This document shows positions 57,504-64,000 of a stretch of DNA of 64,000 nt, in pieces (the stretch's first letter is position 1; each line of letters opens with the position of its first letter). The position numbers and the translations under genes were made by a program. The stretch is from JAGMXM01 sp964458325. GTDB lineage: Bacteria > Verrucomicrobiota > Verrucomicrobiia > Limisphaerales > UBA1319. The notes below the pieces were generated by a model. That model saw only the letters and a list, made by a program, of their open reading frames with translations. It made no database searches and was not told the DNA's origin. The DNA is taken from positions 1 to 64,000 of the forward strand of contig CAYWIM010000003.1 in assembly GCA_964458325.1 (NCBI GenBank), written 5' to 3'.

Positions 57504-60500
57504 TCACGGCACCGCGATCCGGAAGAACGACTCCAGCGCCGCCGGGTCCACCGCGTTGGTCACGCTGAATGTGCCACCGGGGCCGAATACATTGGTCCCC
57601 ACTGGAATCCACTCGATCGACGGCAGCGTCACATTGGTGGCGCTGAGGACATGATAGGTGCCGCCCTCGATCCCACCATCGCCCGTGAAGATGAGGTCGC
57701 CGCCGCTCAGGAAGGTGGCAGCAATGGTAGGCGAGGTTGCCGTTCCATCCACCGAAAGGGTTCCGTCGACGGCCAAGCTGTCGAGGTTCCACGAAAGCCC
57801 GCCGGGCAATCCCGAGATGTCCGGCAGATGGACCGCCGCAAAGGCGCCCGAACCGCCCTTGCTGAACAACGGATATTTGTCCCCCGCTTTCGGCTGCGAG
57901 GCGCCGGGCGCCAGGACGACCACCAGCTCGCCCCCAAAAAAGAGCGAGCCGCCCACGCGGAGCGAATCGCTGTTGGGGGTCTGCCCCGGCGCCAGCTCCA
58001 TCCACGTCGTCCCCGCCAATGTGGCGTCGCCGTTGACCGCGAACGCGCCCACGCCCCATCCTGGCGAGTTGGTGCCGCCAAGCATCACCAGGCTGCCCGC
58101 AATCGAGCCGCCGCCGGACAGGGTGCCATTGGTCACCACAGTGTCGCCGGCATATGTATTGGCGCCGTTCAGCAGCAGCGCTCCCCCACCCGCATCCGAA
58201 TACCGAACCGAGCCGGCGCCCACGATGGGGCCTTGGATGATCATTCGCGTGTCGCCGTTGACGCGGAAATGATTGATCCCGGTCAACTGGATCGTTCCGG
58301 TGAAGAGATTGGTGTCCCCGGCTGCGCCGCCCGACGAGATCGTGGCGTCGGTCATGACGATATTCCGAACAATCGGGTTGGTAACGTTCAGGTCATAGGT
58401 GCCCAGCGTGGCTCCCGCGGCGATCGTGATGGTTTTCGTTGGATTGCCCAGCGAAAGCGACTCGGCAAATGTCAACCCCCCCTCGGCGATCACCACGTCC
58501 CCCAGGTTCATCTCCCAATACGGAACGGGAACCCCATAATCGTGGCGCTGGCAGGCGATGCTCACGGTGCCCGGCCCAACCTTGGCCAGGTTGAATCCGT
58601 TGCCGCGCAGTCCCGGCCCGACGCCGCTGCCCGATCGGACCCGGATGTCCCAGCGTCCGCCGGCAGCGCACCCGAACGCGGTGTCGCCCGCCAGGGTGAC
58701 GTCCGTGAGATTGTGCTGGACCGACGCGATCCCGCTCAGCTCGGTAATGGCCCCCTGCCCGTTGACTCCCGTTCCGGATACGATGACCGGCTTGTGAGGC
58801 GACTGGATGTCGTTCACATCCAGGGATGCGCCCGGGAGAACGGTGACGGTTCCATTGGTGGAGCCGAGCGCGCCGGTGGCGCCGACTCGCAGGACGCCTT
58901 CCTGAACCACGATGGCCCCATCGTATGTGGCGTTCGACAGGCTGGTGGCGGATCCCATGGTCAGCGTGCCGGCCCCCCGCTTCGCCAGGGTTCCCAAACC
59001 GGGACTGGTGTCGGACAACAGGTTCGTCATCGCTGCATCCATCACGCTGTTGCTCATGACCAGCCAGCCCTCGTTAAGCTCGATCTCGCCGATCGCGTCG
59101 ATCGCGGATTCCGCGCGGGTTACGGTCCCGGTCCCGTATTTCCCAAGAAAATCGGTCGTGATGGTTCCCCAGGAGAGCACATAGGGCAGCGACGTGTTGC
59201 TGATGACGAGCATGGCCGGCTGGACATCGCCCCCGAGGTTGACGATTCCAGTGGCCGCGCCGTCGACAAACTCGGTCATAAACCCGTCGCTGTAAACGGA
59301 AGAAAGACCGTCGAGGTAGGTGATCCAGTTGCTCGTGAACATGTCCCAATCGGAACTGACCGCTCCCGTCCAGCGAAAGCCCTGCACCCGGCTGATGACC
59401 AGGTCGATCGAACCCGGATTGTGAACCACTTGGGCCTGCAGATGGGACGGCAACGCCCCGGTCACGAACGCCGGCGATCCGCTCAGTCCCGAGTATTTCA
59501 CCAGCGAGATCGTTCCAGGGACCATCGAGATGGATCCGCCTTCGACATGCACCGTGATTGTGCCGCCTGCCGAGAGAGTTGCCACCCGCATCAGCGGTGC
59601 CGTCGGATTCGTGAATGCGCCCAGATCGAAGTGCAGCGCGCTCGACGCGCCCGCCAAGCTCAGGCTGTTCGCCGTCAGCGTCGATTCCTCCGCTGTCAAC
59701 ACCACCCCGAACTGCGCGCCCTCGGCCACCTGGATGGCCGTCGCGTTGGTCTGCGTGGTGGGAAGCATCAGACGGCCCTCCTGGACAAAGGTGCTGCCCG
59801 CATAGGTGTTGGCGCCCTTGAGCGCCGCCGTATAGCCCCCGCGCTTGGTCAATCCGCCCGAGCCCGACAGCGCCTGATCGACCACGATGTCCGCCGCGGT
59901 CGCCTCGAGGATCAGCCCGCCGCCCTGGATCTCAGCCACATCCAGGCCCGCCATGAAGGGATTGTTGACCACTATGTAAGTCCGCAGGATGGCGTTGTCG
60001 AAGTGGATCGAACAGCTACCGCCTGCAGTGTTCCGGGCGATTTGCCGCGGCTCGAGGATTCCGCTTTGGATTCCGCTTCGGATCGTGTACGTGCCCACGC
60101 CGGCGCCCGCATGGTTGAAATTCAGGTCGCATCCGGATACCAAGCCGCCCACCTGGACCACCTCGCCCGTCGCCCCCGCCACCCAGGGAACTCCCATGTC
60201 GCCGCCGGACATTTGCACCGTGCTGTTGTCGACGATCAACCGGTTCACGAGCCCGTTAGCACTGTCCCCAATCCGGCAGCCGCCGCCAGATTGGTTCAAA
60301 TAGAGATACGCGCCATTGGTGAGGATGGTTTCCGCAGCGCCCGCGCCGGTCGTTGCGACTCCGATCCGGAAGCCGCCTCGAGAAATGAGGCTGGCGTTGA
60401 TCCCATCCAAGATGATCCGGCCATCGGCGATCTCCAGCGCCGGATTGGCCGTGGAAAGGCCGCCGATCTGGAGCGAACTCACAATCCGCAGCGTGCCTCC

Positions 60501-61724
60501 GCCCCGGAGCGTATGATTGCCGGCAACATCGATCGCGGTCCCCCCTGCCAGGGTTAATTGGCTGCCCGCCGCAATGGTCCAGCTCTTGGCCGATGCGCTT
60601 TCCCAGGACGTGCTCAAGCTCAGCGTGTTGTCCCCTGCCAGATTCGTGATCGCACTGCTGAACGTCAATGGATTGCCTGACAGGTCAAAGCCGCCATTTT
60701 CGAGCAGCAGCCAGGGGACTGCCAGCTTCTCGATATTGTTGATGTTGGCCGCGCGCGCGGCGCCGCGGAAGATCAGCTTGTCGCCGTTGGCAGGCGCCAT
60801 GCCGCTCTCCCAGTTGCCGCCGGTGGACCAGTTGTCATCCGCGCCGCTGCCGGTCCACACCTGCGTGACGGCCGCCTCGGGCCCCGAAATCCAGGTCACC
60901 GAGAAATCATCGTAGGTCCCCCTGCCCCAGCCAGGGCAATCCCAAAGCAGATAGCGCCCGGCGGTGTCCAACCGCCAGCCGTTGGGCAGCTCCGGATCCG
61001 TCTGGGTGTCGTAGATCCACGTCGCGCCGTCATCCATCGACACCTGCACCCGGGAATGGAACGTCTCGGTCTCGACCCCTGCGTCCGTGACCCGAATCAG
61101 AAAAGGCGCCTCGTAGGACCAGGTCCCGGGAGCCGTCGCCCCGATCGCCGAATTCAGATCCGACGTGCCGCTCGAATTCAGGTCGATCCGCCGATACACG
61201 GTGTAGAAATCCTGCCCCGTGTCCGGCCGGTTGATCTGGAGACCGAAATCCCAGACACCCGACCCTCCCAGGTCCGAGCTCAGCGCGAATGAAAACCGCT
61301 GGTCTCCCTGGGGCGATGCCGCCATCTTGATCCGAATCTCGTATACCGTGGGCAGGTCGGGCGTCGCGCTCACGCTGCGCAGCACGGGGCTGAAGTTGAA
61401 GGCGCCCGCCCCCGGCCCCAGGGTGATCGTCGTGGACTCCACCCCGCGGGCAATGTAAAATCTGTTCGTGCCGATCGAATGCAGGGTGTTCGTTTTCGCC
61501 CCGCTGTATTGGTAATAGCGCAGGTTCGGCGCCGCCAGGCCCGTCAACCGCGTCACCGGTGGATTGATCCCGGTATTTACACCGGCATCGAGGGCGAACC
61601 CCGTGCCTTTGCCGGTCACGTTGTAATCGTCCGCAACAATCAGGATCTGACCCCGAGCGGCGACGCCGGGGATGATGGCCAGGGCTAATGCGGCCAGGAA
61701 AATGTGGATTCGGTTTGTCTTCAT
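57504..61724 (-). CDS. Exported autotransporter-strand-repeat (PATR) protein with FFRI tail
   Basis: A 1406-residue protein with signal IFLAALALAIIPGVAARGQ. An N-terminal LamG-like domain (about 26-285) is followed by repeated strands of the passenger-associated transport repeat type: GLTKRGGYTAALKGANTYAGSTFVQEGRL and LLLNGANTYAGDTVVTNGTLSGGG (parts given). These stack as a beta-helix. The end PAALESFFRIAVP is the FFR-type tail shared with other large proteins here. No autotransporter barrel follows, so export relies on a system other than type V. Likely a surface adhesin. Confidence 0.87.
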   Translation of the reverse strand: MKTNRIHIFLAALALAIIPGVAARGQILIVADDYNVTGKGTGFALDAGVNTGINPPVTRLTGLAAPNLRYYQYSGAKTNTLHSIGTNRFYIARGVESTTITLGPGAGAFNFSPVLRSVSATPDLPTVYEIRIKMAASPQGDQRFSFALSSDLGGSGVWDFGLQINRPDTGQDFYTVYRRIDLNSSGTSDLNSAIGATAPGTWSYEAPFLIRVTDAGVETETFHSRVQVSMDDGATWIYDTQTDPELPNGWRLDTAGRYLLWDCPGWGRGTYDDFSVTWISGPEAAVTQVWTGSGADDNWSTGGNWESGMAPANGDKLIFRGAARAANINNIEKLAVPWLLLENGGFDLSGNPLTFSSAITNLAGDNTLSLSTSWESASAKSWTIAAGSQLTLAGGTAIDVAGNHTLRGGGTLRIVSSLQIGGLSTANPALEIADGRIILDGINASLISRGGFRIGVATTGAGAAETILTNGAYLYLNQSGGGCRIGDSANGLVNRLIVDNSTVQMSGGDMGVPWVAGATGEVVQVGGLVSGCDLNFNHAGAGVGTYTIRSGIQSGILEPRQIARNTAGGSCSIHFDNAILRTYIVVNNPFMAGLDVAEIQGGGLILEATAADIVVDQALSGSGGLTKRGGYTAALKGANTYAGSTFVQEGRLMLPTTQTNATAIQVAEGAQFGVVLTAEESTLTANSLSLAGASSALHFDLGAFTNPTAPLMRVATLSAGGTITVHVEGGSISMVPGTISLVKYSGLSGSPAFVTGALPSHLQAQVVHNPGSIDLVISRVQGFRWTGAVSSDWDMFTSNWITYLDGLSSVYSDGFMTEFVDGAATGIVNLGGDVQPAMLVISNTSLPYVLSWGTITTDFLGKYGTGTVTRAESAIDAIGEIELNEGWLVMSNSVMDAAMTNLLSDTSPGLGTLAKRGAGTLTMGSATSLSNATYDGAIVVQEGVLRVGATGALGSTNGTVTVLPGASLDVNDIQSPHKPVIVSGTGVNGQGAITELSGIASVQHNLTDVTLAGDTAFGCAAGGRWDIRVRSGSGVGPGLRGNGFNLAKVGPGTVSIACQRHDYGVPVPYWEMNLGDVVIAEGGLTFAESLSLGNPTKTITIAAGATLGTYDLNVTNPIVRNIVMTDATISSGGAAGDTNLFTGTIQLTGINHFRVNGDTRMIIQGPIVGAGSVRYSDAGGGALLLNGANTYAGDTVVTNGTLSGGGSIAGSLVMLGGTNSPGWGVGAFAVNGDATLAGTTWMELAPGQTPNSDSLRVGGSLFFGGELVVVLAPGASQPKAGDKYPLFSKGGSGAFAAVHLPDISGLPGGLSWNLDSLAVDGTLSVDGTATSPTIAATFLSGGDLIFTGDGGIEGGTYHVLSATNVTLPSIEWIPVGTNVFGPGGTFSVTNAVDPAALESFFRIAVP

Positions 61725-61893
61725 GGCAACGTAGGGTCGGGAGTCAGAGCCGCTGATACAGCATGATTTCAGGATTCGAACGCCGTTTCATCCACGCCCG
61801 CGGCACGCATGGTTCAACATCGGGCCGCAGCGCGGATATTCCGGTGGCCTTGCGATACGCAGCGTCATCAGCCTCGCCGCGTAGCGCGCGGCC

Positions 61894-61943
61894 TGCGCGA
61901 TTCTGCAGGCCAGGCCCCCTGATCCCGCGTTGTGGACTTCTGA
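61894..61943 (+). repeat. Dispersed intergenic repeat, copy 2
   Basis: TGCGCGATTCTGCAGGCC..., ending GCGTTGTGGACTTCTGA. It matches the reverse complement of 8281-8330 over about 50 bases with six differences. Confidence 0.6.
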
Positions 61944-62114
61944 TCCTCTGTATAATTGCCGCCGGCCACTCGAATCAAGGAGAATGATCTCGATTGCGAT
62001 CTAAAACGTCGTCAGGGAGAAATCCGCAGTGGCTCGCGAAAGCCGTGCTCCACAAAGCAGGTTCGGCATCGGGGAACGCAGCCGGGATCGCTGCGCCGCT
62101 CTCTCACACGGCAC

Positions 62115-62142
62115 TTGACACAATCGAGTTCCGAAATACTTT
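62115..62142 (+). promoter_or_regulatory. Sigma-70-like promoter before the MBL/rhodanese gene
   Basis: TTGACA (62115-62120), 16 nt, then TACTTT (62137-62142), ending 24 bp before ATG 62167. The -35 is perfect; the -10 keeps T1, A2 and T6. Confidence 0.5.
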
Positions 62143-62166
62143 CAATCTCGAAACAGTCGAATTCTT

Positions 62167-64000
62167 ATGAAGACGAACTTGGTCACTCGCACAGCTGCAG
62201 GCGTTCTGTTTCTGGCTCTGGGCCTGCCCGCCGAAGCGGCACAACGCACGGTCATCCAGGACTCGGAGTCGGCCTCCCATGGAGCCCAGGACGCCCAGCA
62301 TCAGGTCGTGGAGACCTACCGGTTCCCAGGCGTCGAGATTGTGCAGTTCAACCTGCCGGTGCTGAGCCACTATTCGTACCTGGTTGTCTCCGGCCCGGAT
62401 GCGCTCCTGGTCGATCCGGACCGCGATATCCAGGCGTATCTCGACTACGCCAAGCAGAATCGCCAGTCCATCCGCGGTGTGTTCCTCACGCACTCCCATG
62501 CCGACTTCGTGGCGGGCCATCTCGAGGCCGTCCGCGCTCTTCAAGTGCCCATTTACCAGAATAAAGCCAGCGGCGCGCAATACAAGATCGAGCCCCTCGA
62601 AGACGGCTCGACGTTCCGGATCGGCAAGGCCACCATCCGCGCCATCGCCACTCCCGGTCACACGCCCGACGGCATGTCCGGCCTCGTGATCGCCGAGGGC
62701 GAAACCGAGCCGCGGGCGGTCCTGACAGGCGATGCATTATTCGTCGGATCCATCGGGCGTCCGGACCTGTTGGAAGGCGCCATGACCGCCGCCACCCTCG
62801 CCTCCATGAGCTTCGACACCTGGCACAACAAGTTCTCGAAACTGCCGGATTCGGTCCTGGTGTTGCCGGCACACGGCGCCGGCTCGCTCTGCGGGGCCAA
62901 TCTGTCCCATGACCCCTCCTCGACCATCGGCCGGGAAAGGTCATCCAATCCGTACGTGCGCCACCGGGGCCGCAGCGAGTTCATTGCGGCCGTGCTCGAT
63001 GGCCTGCCGGAAGCGCCCCAGTATTTCAAGCACAACGCCGCCCTCAACCGCACCGGACCGCCTTTGGTCGATTGGGATGCGCCGCCAGCCCGGGCGAAGG
63101 CCGATCCATCCATCCTCGATGTGCCCGGCCAATGGCTCGTGGATCTGCGCGAGGCCGCGCCCTACGCGGCCGGCCATGTGCCCGGGTCGGTGAACATCGG
63201 GTTGCGAGGCCGGTTCGAGACATGGGTGGGCACCATGGTGCCCTGGAAGGCCCCTCTGGTCTTGATCGGGTCCAACACCGAACTCAAAGAGGCCGTGTTC
63301 CGATTACATCGCGTGGCTTACACCGGATCGGTCCTCCCCCTCGAGAGCTGGATCCAATCCAAGCTGCCGATTGCCAAGAGCGGGACGATGACGCCCGCCG
63401 AGCTCCATGCGCGAATGCAGGCCGGCACCGCTCCGATCATTGTCGACGTCCGCATGCCATCGGAATGGATGGCGTTGCGGATCGGCACGGTCGTCAATCT
63501 ACCGATCAATCACTTGGCCGAGCTGTCCGCCAAGCTCGATCCCGCCCTCCCCGTCGTCGCCGTCTGCAACAGCGCCTACCGTTCGAGCCTGGCCGTGGGC
63601 ATCCTCCAGCGCCAGGGATTCAAGGACGTCTCCAGCCTCGCAGGCGGCAGCGCCGCCTGGATCGACGCCGGGTATCCCGTCTTCGGCAGCGATCCATCCC
63701 CCGCCGCCGCTCCAGCGCCCCAGCGCCAGATCCAGATCGCCGAGCGGATTTCGCCGGCCGATTTGAGCCGCCTGATCAAGGATCTCCCCGGAACTTACGA
63801 CCTGATCGACATCCGCCCGGCCGAGGCTTTCCAGGACTATGCGCTGGCCGGATCGCGCCGCGCCGAGCTGGCCGATGTCCTGGACAACCCGGGCTTTCTG
63901 ACCGGCGCCGGCCCCCTCATCATCGTGGACCGCGACGGATCGCTGGCGATGATGGCGGCGGGCATCCTCTCCCAAAAAACCAAGCGGCCGATCAAGGCAT
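62167..64000 (+). CDS. Exported metallo-beta-lactamase-fold/multi-rhodanese protein (3' end beyond window)
   Basis: The frame is open from ATG 62167 to the window end (at least 611 residues). A signal peptide (MKTNLVTRTAAGVLFLALGLPAEA) precedes an MBL domain with the metal motif THSHADFVAGH, DPDRDIQAYLDYAK, and TPGHTPDGMSG, as in ETHE1-type persulfide dioxygenases. Three rhodanese-like modules follow. Only the middle one has the active-site Cys (VVAVCNSAYRSS); the flanking ones have LIGSNTELK and IVDRDGSLA where Cys should be. Persulfide dioxygenases oxidise glutathione persulfide; here the exported form would act in the periplasm. The missing 3' end prevents a full assessment. Confidence 0.85.
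   Translation, partial: MKTNLVTRTAAGVLFLALGLPAEAAQRTVIQDSESASHGAQDAQHQVVETYRFPGVEIVQFNLPVLSHYSYLVVSGPDALLVDPDRDIQAYLDYAKQNRQSIRGVFLTHSHADFVAGHLEAVRALQVPIYQNKASGAQYKIEPLEDGSTFRIGKATIRAIATPGHTPDGMSGLVIAEGETEPRAVLTGDALFVGSIGRPDLLEGAMTAATLASMSFDTWHNKFSKLPDSVLVLPAHGAGSLCGANLSHDPSSTIGRERSSNPYVRHRGRSEFIAAVLDGLPEAPQYFKHNAALNRTGPPLVDWDAPPARAKADPSILDVPGQWLVDLREAAPYAAGHVPGSVNIGLRGRFETWVGTMVPWKAPLVLIGSNTELKEAVFRLHRVAYTGSVLPLESWIQSKLPIAKSGTMTPAELHARMQAGTAPIIVDVRMPSEWMALRIGTVVNLPINHLAELSAKLDPALPVVAVCNSAYRSSLAVGILQRQGFKDVSSLAGGSAAWIDAGYPVFGSDPSPAAAPAPQRQIQIAERISPADLSRLIKDLPGTYDLIDIRPAEAFQDYALAGSRRAELADVLDNPGFLTGAGPLIIVDRDGSLAMMAAGILSQKTKRPIKA

Larger units (their letters stand above)
61725..62166. other. 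Intergenic region with repeat copy 2 and a promoter
   Basis: The gap of 442 bp between divergent genes holds no credible gene. It contains the repeat copy at 61894-61943 and a sigma-70-like promoter for the next gene at 62115-62142. Confidence 0.55.

Noticed and set aside
57498..60557. A 1019-residue plus-strand open frame
   Set aside because: It lies wholly opposite the PATR gene, is Arg/His/Gln-rich and lacks any family feature; a high-GC shadow.

Overview
The window is 64 kb of GC-rich bacterial chromosome, probably from a draft assembly because there is a run of 100 N at 1451-1550. The gene content points to a Verrucomicrobiota bacterium of the Limisphaerales/Pedosphaera type; a planctomycete is a weaker alternative. 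Evidence: large secreted FG-GAP/VCBS and LamG proteins, a PEP-CTERM protein, an autotransporter-strand-repeat (PATR) protein, a DUF1559-like pseudopilin, several secreted proteins ending in an FYRL/FFRI-like tail, formylglycine-type sulfatases and many secreted glycosidases. No tRNA, rRNA or CRISPR array was seen.

Layout. 1-4.7 kb: a partial RHS/YD-repeat protein, a secreted protein, a PIN-toxin remnant and a hypothetical gene. 4.8-15.5 kb: a minus-strand block of giant surface or secreted proteins (two FG-GAP propellers, a pseudopilin, a triple-LamG protein). 15.9-18 kb: an AraC regulator overlapping a secreted protein. 18.2-27.1 kb: a tightly overlapping catabolic operon. In transcription order it is GntR/UTRA regulator, E1 alpha, E1 beta, class II aldolase, lipoyl/E3-binding protein without a catalytic core, HAD phosphatase, transaldolase-like aldolase, cupin isomerase, PfkB kinase, shortened MFS carrier, FG-GAP protein. 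Its substrate is unknown and it is the best candidate here for an undescribed pathway. 27.2-30.3 kb: a secreted propeller glycosidase, then a scrambled zone with a GxxExxY remnant, an acetyltransferase and a tyrosine-recombinase relic. 30.3-38.6 kb: a minus-strand set with a TIM-barrel glycosidase-like protein, a YVTN-propeller/cytochrome c, a GH95 alpha-L-fucosidase with an inserted carbohydrate-binding domain, a lipoprotein form of L-rhamnose mutarotase and a URO-D-type methyltransferase-like protein. 38.7-43.9 kb: a PEP-CTERM protein with its own promoter and terminator, a penicillin acylase family protein, a peroxiredoxin and an FG-GAP protein. 43.9-51.2 kb: a propeller protein divergent from a four-gene plus-strand operon. 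That operon encodes a RuBisCO-like protein, a four-carbon-acid sugar kinase, a 3-hydroxyacid-dehydrogenase-like enzyme and a large lactonase-like protein, and matches the oxidative D-apionate (apiose) pathway OiaX-OiaK-ApnO-ApnL. 51.3-57.4 kb: a convergent operon of a sulfatase, a GH51 alpha-L-arabinofuranosidase and a sulfatase fused to an alpha/alpha-toroid domain. 57.5-61.7 kb: a PATR protein. 62.2 kb to the end: an exported metallo-beta-lactamase/rhodanese protein, cut by the window edge.

Together the genes describe a polysaccharide degrader. Secreted sulfatases, arabinofuranosidase and fucosidase would release sulfate, arabinose and fucose, and cytoplasmic operons would process unusual sugars (apionate, and an unknown sugar in the E1/aldolase operon). 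Fucose, arabinose, a possible rhamnose handler and apiose are all constituents of rhamnogalacturonan II-type pectins. Apiose is also the mark of duckweed and seagrass apiogalacturonans. The link to a specific glycan is inference.
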